A stretch of 64,000 bases of DNA from Rhyacophila brunnea (Eukaryota; Arthropoda; Insecta; Trichoptera; Rhyacophilidae): positions 1 to 64,000 of the forward strand of contig JAGYXB010001797.1 in NCBI GenBank assembly GCA_022495005.1, read 5' to 3'. Position numbers and translations under genes: made by a program. The notes under the pieces are model-generated. The model was not told the DNA's origin, searched no databases, and saw nothing but the letters and a program-made list of their open reading frames with translations. Below, one piece after another: positions 45,345 to 55,993 of this stretch. Position 1 is the stretch's first letter. Each line of letters starts with the position of its first letter.

Positions 45345-47050
45345 GAGGCATTTAATTCCAAAAAGCGATAAGTCCACATTTGGTCAAAATCGAGAAAAAA
45401 ATACGCACGTATTCTTTGTATAATTTTACACAATATGTATTGATCTATAAATTCCAAAACGCGACAAAACCCACGAAAAAAATATTTTGAGTCTCGATTT
45501 ATTACAAAAACCGCTATGTCCGTGTTTCATATTATTTAAAGCTTGTGTTTAAGTGTTTAAGTCAGCCAATAATGGAACGTTCAATATTGGAAATGGCGTC
45601 TCCCATGCTGTAGCACAGGGTTTCCCAAACTATGTTCCGTCGAATCTGAATAGGTGTTCTGCGGAGACTTGGAAAGGTTTTATATACTGCAGTGGCGAAG
45701 ACTCCATACTAGGCGATTATTTAAAGCCTACCTTCTTAAGAAAAATATTTTTTAATTGCATATTGACATATTTATATACTTAATCACTTCATTATTTTAT
45801 GTTATATAACAATAATTTATTTTGCCAACGAGATCGCATATGTAGGAATGTATTACAGTATTACACAGTTTACAAAACAACTGCAAAGGTATTAAAAAAA
45901 CCACAGCGCGCCGTGCCATAAATTAAATAATAAACGCCGCGCCGCGACTTCTCGGTAAATAAATTTCCGATTATGTTTGGAATAATTCTGAGTTTTTTTC
46001 GTATGGACTTTACGTCTCGTAACCTCAGCAAGTCTGCTGATTTGTACGAAATGAGGCAAGCTCCTTTCGCAGAGCCTAAAACATTCGCGCATAATATTGT
46101 TGTCACGACTGCGCACTTTGTCCAAAATCATTAATAATTAGATAATTAAAATAATAATTTTAACGGCGTTTAATCGAATATTAATAAATAAGTAAGTATA
46201 GATTGTTTTTAAAAATAAAAATAAATTTTATCTAATGATTTTTGATGTGTATACATGTTTTGAAAAATACGTAATTTAAACACATCGCTCATTTTTATGT
46301 CGTCAATGAGTTTTTGAAGTTTCATTGAATTAGTGTGTCGTTATCATTTATTAGTGTGTGCCTATTCATTAGTAGTAAATATCGTACTATTCTCGTAAGT
46401 ATACCTGACAAGTGTACTCTTTTTATCATATCTCCACAGCCTACCTCTTTCCAAAAGTCACCCTTCGCCACTGATATACTGCAACACATTTAAAGATCTT
46501 CTACTAACTAGAAGTAAAATAAGTAAAACTAAAATAAGTAAAGAATCTACTTTATATTGAAAGGCGAGTGATGATCAATCTCCACTGATGTTTATGACGT
46601 CAAGTATCTAGGTACCGGCGGATTACCATCTTATGAAATAATACTGTTTCACGACGCATTAAAGATCTTTCTAATAGCATAGAGAAAGAGTTAATTATTC
46701 ACCGTCTTGGACTTTGCAGTGAATATGCATTGAAAATGGATGAATCTACAGATGTCGCAGGACTAACTGTAATACTTACTAGTATTTGTTCATTACACTT
46801 ATGATAAAAGTATTGAAGATGATTTACTCATGTGCGCATATTTACATGGACAACGGTAATGGACGGTAAACTCATGACAGTGCCATGGAAATGTGCCTTA
46901 TGCAGGATAAATTAAAGGTTCAAGTAGCAGTTTATTCTCACATTAAAACAAATAATTGAAGTTTGAAACATTGTTTCCCACAAATGACCTGTAGCTTTTT
47001 GTAATTACACACCTCATATTATATATTACGAGATATGTACAAAATTTGTG
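45345..47050. repeat. Dispersed repeat D, copy 2, split by a hAT remnant
   Basis: Outer parts match 28493-29150. After CATGCTGTAGCA at about 45615 a foreign stretch begins CAGGGTTTCCCAAACTATG, a hAT-like end, and continues to about 46855. There the repeat resumes at GGTAAACTCATGACAGTGCC. No right TIR is readable. Confidence 0.6.
46600..46850 (+). pseudogene. hAT (ZBED5/FAM200-like) transposase fragment
   Basis: Plus-strand reading gives SNSIEKELIIHRLGLCSEYA and LKMDESTDVAGLTVILTSI, with the DES(T)D catalytic-aspartate block of ZBED5/FAM200-like hAT transposases. Frames are broken before and after. Confidence 0.6.
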
Positions 47051-47133
47051 CAATTTGACACTTCACTGTATGTGGAATGTGTCCGATCATAATAAGATCA
47101 TATAGGCATATACAGAGTAGAGGTTCGTATTAA

Positions 47134-47235
47134 CAGATTTTTGTTTTTATGAGAAATGGATGTCAGCCACTTGCTCAACCTATTAGGTCCATACTCTGAC
47201 TAATACACAAATTGAAAAACAATATGTGTACTTGC
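47134..47235 (-). mobile_element. SINE-2 body fragment
   Basis: Shares TTTATGAGAAATGGAT and AAATTGAAAAACAATATGTG-like blocks with 13648-13835; the tRNA-like head is mostly lost. Confidence 0.55.
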
Positions 47236-47520
47236 CAGATCCATTGACCTGGTACTCACGTAATTTTACGACATTATATACCTACCTAATAATAATATTA
47301 AATTATATTGAATGATAAACTATTTACAACAATTGAATTAAATATGATTCAATATAAGTTTTCTTACAAAGAATCGTCAAAATTTTAAAATTTACTAAAT
47401 GCCAACGTGATTAAAAAAATGAAAACTGAATTTCAGTTATGACGTTTTAAAGCCGATTTGGTTAAAAAAGTTGACAGTTGACAGTCGGATTTTTAGGTTT
47501 ATTTAAGGTTTAGTACTTAC

Positions 47521-47650
47521 ATCGTTCGAAGGGCACTTGGTTTTTCACTTTCACTCAATTATAATATATTTTATTAATAATTTAAAAGATTCCCGCTTTC
47601 GTCACAATTTTGATGCAAATTAACGAATGAAGAGTGACTGTAGGCATGCG
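47521..47650 (-). other. Probable non-coding first exon of the predicted gene
   Basis: Minus strand ends CCCTTCGAACGAT|GTAAGTACTA, a near-ideal donor, with no acceptor just upstream. The exon would be spliced to 45254-45310. The upstream limit is not seen; the sequence above turns GC-rich with the 92-bp repeats. RNA evidence is lacking. Confidence 0.4.
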
Positions 47651-47730
47651 TCGTTCTTGAACGAACGTATCTTTTAAAACTAATCTATAACCAGCGAACA
47701 AATCGGTCCCGTGTCACCTGGCGCTTATGT

Positions 47731-47995
47731 CGTTCGAGGCGAACGAGATTCGCGAGAGTGCACGCGTAGTATAGGGAGATACGTGGGTGCGAAGGATACG
47801 CTGCCCGGCGAACTGAATTTGTCGTTCGCGGCAAACGAGATACGCGAGAGTGCGCGCGCAGTATATGAAGAAACGTGGGTGCGAAGAATACGCTGCCCGG
47901 CGAACTGAATTTGTCGTTCGCGGCGAACGAGATACGCGAGAGTGCGCGCGCAGTATAGGAAGAAACGTGGGTGGGAAGGACACGCTGCCAGGCTA
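47731..47995. repeat. 92-bp GC-rich tandem repeat, about three units
   Basis: GAACGAGATTCGCGAGAGTG at 47741 recurs at 47833 and 47925 (period 92), with ACGTGGGTGCGAAGGATACG and CTGCCCGGCGAACTGAATTT in each unit. CpG-dense in an AT-rich region. Open frames on both strands here are repeats of themselves and not genes. It stands just upstream of the putative first exon. Confidence 0.85.
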
Positions 47996-48349
47996 GTACT
48001 ATACATTTTATTACGGCAACAAAAGACACAATTGATCTAATCTGTCCGAACAAATCGCTATCCGTAATTGACCTATTCGGTCGGAGTCCTTATTAAGTGA
48101 CTCATTTCCCATATCTAACTGAGTGAGGCTAAATGTGTGGACAAATAAAAATAAAACAAATAAAAACTCCCATTGGTAATACTTGAACCTCTTGGTAAGT
48201 CATAATAATTTTATTATCGGTATAATAATAGATTGAGTGAATGCATTTTATTATTTATTATAGAAAGTAATAATCACAAAACAATTAACACTAAAATTTT
48301 CACCTAAAACGTTGATGGCCATATAGGTATTTTTTTATAATTTATACTC

Positions 48350-48892
48350 TATGATCATGATATTAGTTTATGGCTGGCAGTGATGCTGTTGCCAATCGTA
48401 CTATAATTATAGTATTTGTACTATAATTTTGGTCCGCGTACTATGTATGATATAAAACAGGTATAGTACGCTAAAAATACTATAATTTTGAATATCGGAA
48501 AAAATATATAAAAAGTACTAAAATTTTGATATTTCCGTTCGATAAATTAGTGCAAAGTACTATAATTTCGCAATATAAGAAGATTTGGAGAACTTGCAAA
48601 AAAATGCTCGAAAAACGTAAAATTATCCCTTGACTTTGGTTTTAAAATGAAATTTCTTGAATTCTTCGGTAAATATTTTGGTCGGAAGAGGTACCTACCT
48701 AAATAAAAAGGGGTTTCGGAGTTTCTCAAATTCTCGGTTAATTTTTTTTTTGAGAAACAAAAATCCTACATTTTCAATAGATGACAACGCGTACTATATT
48801 TTTACCTTAAATACTATAATTTTGGAGCCTTTGTACTATAATTCCACTTTGAAAAGATGGCTACACTGATTTACACTGACTGGCGTCTATAA
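48350..48892. repeat. Region of dispersed TACTATAATTTTG motifs
   Basis: The motif (G)TACTATAATTTT recurs about eight times between 48398 and 48850, in both spacings. Possible ends CAGTGATGCTGTTGCC and GGCTACACTG suggest a hAT-like element, but the TSD is not convincing. Confidence 0.45.
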
Positions 48893-49374
48893 TGCCGGCG
48901 TTCCATTGGCACGCAAGTCAGACGATTTACAGTCTGCGGACTTTTTTTCGCGTGGAGCACTCCAGATCTGAGGACTTTTTAATTCGCAGACCAGGCTCGT
49001 TGGATTTCAAACAATATGTTTCATATATTTCTCTCTTACCATTTGGACCGAAAAAATCTGTAATTATTTGAAATATTTTCTTTAATTAATATGTTAATTT
49101 ACACATTAGAAAATGAGAGATTTACCAATTATTTTTTTTATTTGTATTTATGAAATTCATAAAATAAAACGTAAAACTTGTGTTGTTTTCACTGCTATAT
49201 TATTTTATGCAAGTCTAGATATAAATAACACAAAGTTATAGGATTATTGGAAGATATTACGATAATCGTAACTTTTGACTTTTATTTGATAGCTCGACTT
49301 TTTTATTCGTTCGTTGATCAGTAGCAGAGCATAGACAAATCAGACGATTTATTGTCCGCGGACTTTTGGCTCGC
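48893..49374. mobile_element. PIF/Harbinger-like MITE, family E, copy 1, 3'-cut
   Basis: Starts TAA then TGCCGGCGTTCCATTGGCAC. It follows the family to GACTTTTGGCTCGCC and then loses the last 15 or so bases of the right TIR. About 480 bp. Confidence 0.75.
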
Positions 49375-49429
49375 CATACATATATTTTATGATCATATTT
49401 ATTATTAAAATTTAGTTTATGTTTTCAAT

Positions 49430-49590
49430 TTTTCGTCGTGTAGATTTTTGACTAATTCATTTATTTTAATATTTTTTATATCTATTTTAAAAAACATCGA
49501 TTTTTATAAAAATATAAATGTGCATAACTTGAAATCCTTTTATTTATATGAAATCTTATTTAGGTATGGCCCAATATTTAAGCTCATCAA
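49430..49590. mobile_element. Internal fragment of the TTAA long-TIR family
   Basis: Contains AAAAAACATCGATTTTTATA and AACTTGAAATCCTTTT, the centre of the 43202-43963 element, without its ends. Confidence 0.6.
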
Positions 49591-49614
49591 GCTCATAAGC
49601 TAATCAAGTCCAAC

Positions 49615-49790
49615 GTCGCCTCTGCACTCTCAGCGTGATGAGAGGCTGCTTGGTGCATTCTCTTAACTCCTCGTTGCTCCTAAAGTCATGCCACCGCACA
49701 CCCAGTATCCGTCGCAAACATCTGTTATCGAAGCTCAGTATACGGTTGCTCTGGGCCTTCGTAAGGTCCTGTCAAGAAATGTCATAATTT
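49615..49790 (-). pseudogene. Non-LTR RT C-terminal fragment
   Basis: Minus-strand equivalent of 2824-2960: SFDNRCLRRILGVRWH and a following SNEELRE-like block, with stops. Short and dead. Confidence 0.65.
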
Positions 49791-49987
49791 TTTATGCATC
49801 TAGGCGTGATATGGTTCTAATAGCCCAACATAAAATCAAGCTATAGGTACCGTCAACAATAGAATCGAAATAAGATTCAATAGTAAAAGTTATATTGTTC
49901 GTAAGAAAAACTTTTTTTTATATTTCATTTGTACTAATATATTTTTTCAATTTTAGGTAGGTAAAAAGAAGACTTGCTGTAGACAGA

Positions 49988-50757
49988 ATGGAGAAGGAAA
50001 ACATCTCAGCTACCTTTTATAGAAGAAGTGAAGCTAGTGATCTCACGGGTGCCAGTGATCCCGAACTAAGTCATTTACCATCATTAAATTCTCTGTGCGT
50101 TGCAAAGAGTTTATATTTAAAACAGAAGACACTCCACGATGATCCAATAATTAAACTTTTCATTATGAAAAACCAATCGGCTGCTAATATCATAAGAGAC
50201 ATAGGGTATGATAGATTCTTTGTCCATTATTGGAGTCCACTACAATCAAAAGTTTACAATTAATCTTATACGTCAAATTTTAAGACTACTAGAATTAGCA
50301 TTGACGATATTGGGGGCGTAGTGAAAAAAATATCTTCATTGTGGGGAAGGCAGACAAAAAAAAATCTATTTGTATGAAATCATAGTACGTGATCACGTGT
50401 TGGATTTACAGTATCCAATTGCACATATGCTTTTTGATCGGTATGACAACAACAGCATTTCCCAGTGGTTGATGGAATGGCTGAGAGCTCTTTGTCAGGT
50501 GCCAAAAATTGTGATAACAGTTCTATAGATCTATAGATAACCAATTGCATTAATCCGCTGTAGTGCGTGCATTTACCAGATACACGTCACTGAATGTGTA
50601 TTTACAAGTATGTGCTACTATTATAGATGTTCAAGAAATTAACATTCCAGAATGTTGCCTTAGATTAGATTTTGCTCATACAATGAAATTAATAATGACA
50701 TGGGATGTTTCAAGTCAACCAACAACAGATTTAAACAATTTTATTATTGTTCTATAG
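49988..50757 (+). pseudogene. MULE/NOF-like transposase remnant
   Basis: Starts MEKENISATFYRRSEASDLT (49988-50263), then in other frames VVKKISSLWGRQTKK, YEIIVRDHVLDLQYPIAHML, SQWLMEWLRALCQVPKIVIT and VVRAFTRYTSLNVYLQ, ending LNNFIIVL. This order resembles the MULE-domain transposases of Foldback NOF-type elements: a P-I-A-H-M-L-x-D-R block, then a D/N position in the catalytic core. At least three frameshifts. The MULE-like foldback at 19082-20529 might belong to a related system; that is only inference. Confidence 0.6.
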
Positions 50758-50794
50758 CACTGATTATCACTTGCTCAAATTTCGAAAGCATTAA

Positions 50795-51045
50795 GGGGGA
50801 TGCTTATACTATCAGAGGCGAAAAGAGGCACCTAACGGAAAAATACGAAGCTTGCAATTTGAGATTTTTTTTGTTAATTTACAGTTTCAACTGTAGTAAT
50901 TAATAAATATGTATCTGAAAACACTAAAAAGATTTTTTATTTTTTTTTAAATTTAAAGATAAACTGGCAATTGTGAAAAAATGTGAATTCGTTGCAGGGT
51001 CAAATCTTATTATTACATTATATTTTATGGCCATATTTATTATTA
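50795..51045. mobile_element. TTAA long-TIR family, left-arm copy
   Basis: TTAA at 50791-50794, then GGGGGATGCTTATACTATCA, matching the left 250 bp of the 43202 element and ending near TATGGCCATATTTATTA. The inverted right arm is absent. Confidence 0.75.
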
Positions 51046-51430
51046 AAACTTGCTATTATACAAATCCATTTTTACAGTATGTTACAGCGAAACGGAAGGT
51101 ACTAATATTGATAGTGTAGGGTTTACATTGTGTGAAAATGCTCAAGAGTATTAATTATAAATGAGTAAATTATTTCTGATTATGTGTTGAGGATCTCAGA
51201 TCGAATTTATAATTATTAGAATTGAATGTTGTCAGTTTTGTATGATTATGAAAAAAGATATGAAACATAACAAATGCCTAGGAAAATGTTTATTTCGGAA
51301 GTAAAATGGAGTTTCATTATGTTTTCTGTCATGCGGCCTCTATTTTCACCCCCACCTATTCCAGATAACCTAGGTTATACTTCTTCACTACCTAATTCAT
51401 TTGTATTTTAAAGTGTGCTGATGAAAAAGA

Positions 51431-51611
51431 CATTAGGCGGCCACAGACGGACAGTTCTCGTAACAGGTTGAACATGGCACAGACAATAACTGTTCAATAA
51501 CTGTACGTTAGTGGCCACACCACAGATCAGTTTAACTACCCCATTTAAATCTGTCGAACTGTCAACAGACGTGCCCATATACGTACAGTTATTGTCTGTG
51601 GCAGAGCAAGT
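51431..51611. mobile_element. Small TIR element, family F, copy 1
   Basis: Left part CGGCCACAGACGGACAGTTC then AACAGGTTGAACATGGC. A related, inverted block occurs at 58245-58410. Internal CAGTTATTGTCTGTGGCA is complementary to a left-hand block. TSD unclear. Confidence 0.5.
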
Positions 51612-51623
51612 GTCAAAAACTAA

Positions 51624-52710
51624 TGCCGGCGCTCCATTGGCACGCAAGTCAGACGATTTACAGTTTACGGACTTTTTTTTCGCGTGGAGCACCCCAGGTC
51701 TGCGGAATTTTTATGCCAGCGCTCCATTGGCGAGCCAAAAGTCCGAGGACAATAAATCGTCCGATTTGTCTATGCCCTGCTACTGATCAATGAACGAATA
51801 AAAAAGTCGAGCTGTCAAAAGTAAAAAATTGCGATTATCGTAATGTCTTCTGATAACCCTATAATTTTGTGTTATTTAAATGTAGACTTGCGTAAAATAA
51901 TATAGCAGTGAAAACAACACAAGATTTACGTTTTCTTTTATGAATTTCATAAATACAAATAAAAAAATAATTGGTAAATCTCTCATTTTATAATGTGTAA
52001 ACACGTAATTACGTTTAAAACAATTACAGATTTTTTTGCGGTCCGAATGATTGCGTATTAATGTCAAATCGAATTTTCATTGCGATCGACGGACGAAGTC
52101 TGGCAACTCGGAGGTAAAATATCAAACATGTTTGAAATCCAACAAGCCTGGTCTGCGGATTAAAAAGTCCGCAGACCTGGGGTGCTCCACGCGAAAAAAA
52201 GTCCGAAGACTGTAAATCGTCTGACTTGCGTGCCAATGGAGCGCCGGCATTAATCCGCAGACCAGGCTCGTTGGATTTCAAACATGTTTGATATTTTACC
52301 TCCGAGTTGCCAGACTTCGTCCGTCGATCGCAATGCAAATTCGATTTGACATTAATACGCAATCATTCGGACCGCAAAAAATCTGTAATTGTTTTAAACA
52401 TTTTCATTGATTTATTTGTTAATTTACACATTATAAAATGAGAGATTTACCAATTATTTTTTTATTTGTATTTATGAAATTCATAAAAGAAAACGTAAAT
52501 CTTGTGTTGTTTTCACTGCTATATTATTTTACGCAAGTCTACATATAAATAACACAAAATTATAGGGTTATCAGAAGACATTACGATAATCGCAATTTTT
52601 TACTTTTGACAGCTCGACTTTTTTATTCGTTCATTGATCAGTAGCAGGGCATAGACAAATCGGACGATTTATTGTCCTCAGACTTTTGGCTCGCCAATGG
52701 AGCGCTGGCA
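51624..52710. mobile_element. PIF-like MITE, family E, copy 2, interrupted by another copy of itself
   Basis: Starts after TAA (51621-51623) with TGCCGGCGCTCCATTGGCAC and ends GCCAATGGAGCGCTGGCA before TAA (52711-52713). The left 89 bp and the right 461 bp belong to one element in one orientation, split at a TTA where copy 3 (51714-52249) inserted in the opposite orientation. Confidence 0.9.
51714..52249. mobile_element. PIF-like MITE, family E, copy 3, nested in copy 2
   Basis: 536 bp, TGCCAGCGCTCCATTGGCGA to GCCAATGGAGCGCCGGCA, with TTA duplicated (51711-51713, 52250-52252). Same orientation as 62905-63454. Confidence 0.9.
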
Positions 52711-52715
52711 TAAGG

Positions 52716-53412
52716 AGGTTATGTTCGCGGAGATATTACACAGGGGTATTGTTTCAATTAGTTTTAGGTAGAGTATACTTGAACGATATTGATGCACGAA
52801 TAATTTTACTTTGAATTTATTATGGTTATAATTGTTTTTATTAGAAACAAATTGACATAAAATACACACCTATGACGTTGGTTAAATAAATCATGATTTC
52901 GCTAGTGGATTGTGTATTTTATCGATTCACCGAAACAATATTATACACATTCGTGTAAATATAAAATATAATCTTTTCTTTTGAATAAAATATTCCCTTT
53001 AATGGACAGTATTAATTTAGTAAGAAAACGGTAATATTTATAAAGGTATTGATTTTATATACAATAAATTTAAACATTTCACAAAATTATATTTACATCA
53101 ATCATCAGTATAATAATTAATTACTATGATATTATTAAAACATATACTTAAATTTTATTTAGATTTAGCGACATTGTCATTCACAATTAGGTATATTAAT
53201 TTATGTTGTGAACGTCTTAAATTAATAATTTGTAATATTCACTACATACAATAAATAAAATTTGAGTACCTACTGAGTTATTAGTCTATATTTTCACAAT
53301 AACTTAATATTTATAATGCTCTCTAAAATTTTAACATTTATATTATATTGTATAAAATAATATGTTTACATAAATAACTATAACTTTGTTTTACTCTCGT
53401 AAAAATAAATAA
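52716..53412. other. AT-rich spacer, no gene recognised
   Basis: Very AT-rich sequence left of the DIRS-like element. No exon, repeat end or RNA gene recognised. Confidence 0.4.
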
Positions 53413-53449
53413 AATATAATATTTGTGATCTCCGCGTACATAATATTAT
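53413..53449. repeat. Direct repeat flanking the DIRS element, left
   Basis: ATATTTGTGATCTCCGCGTA within a 37-bp stretch that recurs in the same orientation at 58052-58087 with one base lost and about two changes. DIRS elements normally make no TSD. Confidence 0.75.
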
Positions 53450-53455
53450 AATATT

Positions 53456-53642
53456 ATTCGCTATTGACTCTGAAGTCCCTTGAGATGTTGATCGTATTTT
53501 TTGCCTTGTGTTCTTCTGTGATGGCCGCTTTTTACCCCCTTTTCTTGTCGATTACTTATCTCTCTGGTTTCTCATCTTGTTTTACCGGCTGGCAGGACTG
53601 ACGCTTCTATCGTAGCGTGCTTTGTCTTTTGTTCTTCAATTT
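53456..53642. repeat. DIRS left inverted terminal repeat
   Basis: Complementary to 57866-58051, about 90 percent, with small indels in the T-rich and C-rich stretches (TTTTTACCCCCTTTTC). The similarity fades after TGCTTTGTCTTT. Confidence 0.9.
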
Positions 53643-53671
53643 GATATGTCTCAAGGAAACCAGGTAGGTGT

Positions 53672-53772
53672 TCTCTGGACTTCAGAGTCAATAAGAATAA
53701 TAAGAGTTTTAATGGTAGGTAAAACTCCTTTCATATTCGCTATTGACTCTGAAGTCCCTTGAGATATCTGTT
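53672..53772. repeat. DIRS internal complementary region
   Basis: Contains CTGGACTTCAGAGTCAATAA and, inverted about 60 bp on, ATTCGCTATTGACTCTGAAG followed by TCCCTTGAGATA. These repeat both outer ITR ends head to head, as expected of the region used in DIRS1 replication to seal the circular intermediate. About 34 bp lie between. Confidence 0.85.
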
Positions 53773-53865
53773 TGTTATCACCTGGTAAAGCAAGATAGAT
53801 CCTGCAAGATAAGGTGGATGAACCTAACATGAGAATTAGGTATAACATCTCCTTGCTTTTAGGCT

Positions 53866-54858
53866 CAGTGTACCGGGCTGAATAGAGAGGTTAACATATT
53901 TTGTTCTCCCGCTGTAGAAGTCTGTGTGTCTATCGGTCTCTGGTAAAATGTCTTAAAAGTAGCTTCTTGGCGCCAATTACCTCTCTGCAGGATGTCATCT
54001 ATGGGGTAGTTCTCTAACCAATTTAGAGAGGCGACTGCTGATCGAGTACTGCCTGGTGATTCCTGTACCCCTGCATCAGCGAGTACTGACTTCACCCAAT
54101 TTCCGATGACTGCTCGAGTCGCAGGTTTTGGGGGCCTCTTGACGAGATAAATAATGCCGGAATGTTACCACCTTCTTCTCTTCTCTCATTGGAAACGCAG
54201 ATAAGTTTTCGTAGCCAAAATACTGGATCGATGTTTTGGCAACTGGAAGCGCTTAATTTCCATCCAGATTGGCGGTGCCTTGATGTGTCCGTCTTGGAAC
54301 CAAACACTGGCCATAGAATTATATGGTCGCCATTATCGACTAGGCCATTGTCCGCTATACTGAGTAGGGTAAGGTCATGAACCCGTCGTCCCGATGCGAG
54401 TAATAATAGTATAGCTGTTCTGCGTGAAACCTCATATAGGTTGTATACTAGTGGTGTTGTTTTCTTGAGGTAGTCCACGATTATTCTAGGATCCCAAATC
54501 GGTGGTTTTGTAGGTCTAGTCTTGCGGGTGGATATAGCTTTTAACATATGACGCACTACTATGTTACTGCTGATGTCTTTACTGATCATAGGTTTGCAAA
54601 AGGTAGCTATGGCTGACTTATGTACAAGAATAGTGTTATATGAAAGACCTTCCTTATTGTATAAGTGACCCAGGTATCTAGCCACTTCAATCGGCTCGGG
54701 GTATTATAGCTTATCGTGTTGGCCATGCACCATGTCTTCCATTTGTCCCATGCTGGTCTATAAGTCTTCAAAGTGGATGGTCGCCAGCCAGAAGTGAGAA
54801 GTGATCTGTCCTCTACCGACCAGCTAGAAACTAACTCTGCCCACCCAAAATTATCCAT
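53866..54858 (-). pseudogene. DIRS tyrosine recombinase, frameshifted
   Basis: Three frames: 54858 to about 54700 (start MDNFGWAELVSS), 54685-54092 (MARYLGHLYNKEGLSYNTIL) and 54095-53866. Catalytic Arg I is in LLLASGRRVHDLTLLSI. The second box reads SPGSTRSAVASLNWLE and the nucleophile lies in TFKTFYQRPI. In the HxxR box the expected His seems to be Gly (G-S-T-R), which could be inactivating; alignment needed. Shifts lie near 54700 and 54095. It cuts and joins DNA through a phosphotyrosine link. Confidence 0.85.
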
Positions 54859-54913
54859 AACTGGAGTGATAGGTCCCGGACTTGTGGAGGTGGATGGTTT
54901 GTCACCGTATCCA

Positions 54914-55993
54914 CTAGAAATGACTCCAAGTGCGGGATCGGGTAGGGGGTTCCAGTGATCTCTGCTGTAGGTCTGCGCTCCAAAAACACTTCTTCCACCA
55001 TGGGGCCACTAGTAAATATTTTCCCTTTGCCATGTTCAGGTGTGCCAATACTTGTGGAATTAGATTCGGTGGCGGGAATATCCAGGCTAGTTTGAAGTCC
55101 CACTGTCGACTGAAGGCATCGTGGAACAGTGCAAGAGCATCGTTCGGATTTCGTGAGACATAGGTTGCGACAACATGGGCTGTGTTGGACGCGAACAGGT
55201 CTACGTCTGGGAGTACCCATCTTTGAAATAGGGGAGCTGTAGCCGCCATAACTAGGTGCCATTCTGGGATAATTTTGCTGCGTGAGAGATGGTCTGCCAC
55301 GCAGTTGTATTTTCCTGGAAGGTATTGTGCAGTCAATGATATACTGGCCTGGTTGGCGATTTCCAGGATCTGTCGGCAAAGACTTAGTAGGCTTGCGGAC
55401 TTTGTGCCCCCTTCGTTGTTGATGTAGGCCACCACTGTTTTGTTGTCGGTTTGTAGGAGAAATTCTGATCCCCTGAGCGTTTGTTCCCGGAGTTGTATGG
55501 CTGAAAGTACCGCAAACTGCTCTTTTCGGTTGGAGTGCCACGTGGATTGGCGTTTTGTCCATGTACCTGATAGGTGGTACTCGTCTAACTGCGCTCCCCA
55601 GCCTGAATCGGCTGCGTCTGTGGTGAGGAAGTGATTGTAGGTTGCCCCGTGAATCTTTCCTGAGGAGCCCACTGCTCGAATCCACGACATGATGTCCTCT
55701 CGAGCTTGTGGTGGAATCGATGTTGTTTTGTGAGGGTGACTCCTTGATAATTGAGCGCTCGTACGTTGTAGACGTCGGCAATGCAACCTCCCCTGTGGAG
55801 TGACGAAGGTTGCAAAGTTGAGTCGCCCGAGGAGGCGTTGGGCCTGCCTGAGCGACCAACTGCCTTTTTGGATCTGCAATCGCAGGTGGTGACGAAGTGA
55901 TGTGCACTTCTCTGTTGATAGATATTTCCGATTGTTGTGAGTATCCCACGTGATACCCAAGAACTCCCGCTGTTGGCTTGGAATCAGACAAGA
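54914..55993 (-). CDS. DIRS RNase H domain and C-terminal extension
   Basis: Continues the RT after a one-base frame change near 55990: CLIPSQQREFLGITWDTHNN, then the thumb and connection region. RNase H follows with acidic residues in LTTDAADSGWGAQL, RKEQFAVLSAIQL, LLQTDNKTVVAYINNEGG and YLPGKYNCVADHLSR. After it, VDLFASNTAHVV and FPPPNLIPQVLAHLN, then LLVAPWWKK, are typical of the DIRS segment after RNase H. The open frame runs on upstream to 56203 but is only a shadow there. It degrades the RNA strand during reverse transcription. Confidence 0.88.
   Translation of the reverse strand, partial: SCLIPSQQREFLGITWDTHNNRKYLSTEKCTSLRHHLRLQIQKGSWSLRQAQRLLGRLNFATFVTPQGRLHCRRLQRTSAQLSRSHPHKTTSIPPQAREDIMSWIRAVGSSGKIHGATYNHFLTTDAADSGWGAQLDEYHLSGTWTKRQSTWHSNRKEQFAVLSAIQLREQTLRGSEFLLQTDNKTVVAYINNEGGTKSASLLSLCRQILEIANQASISLTAQYLPGKYNCVADHLSRSKIIPEWHLVMAATAPLFQRWVLPDVDLFASNTAHVVATYVSRNPNDALALFHDAFSRQWDFKLAWIFPPPNLIPQVLAHLNMAKGKYLLVAPWWKKCFWSADLQQRSLEPPTRSRTWSHF

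Noticed and set aside
47685..48053. Protein-coding ORFs of 90-122 residues on both strands
   Set aside because: They read through the 92-bp tandem repeat; every frame is open because the repeat lacks stops, and the products are repeats of themselves.
54831..55991. 386-residue ORF overlapping the DIRS RNase H
   Set aside because: The sequence is basic and S/P/T-rich, lacks motifs, and lies in a shadow frame of the real RNase H. DIRS overlap ORFs exist, but nothing here supports one.
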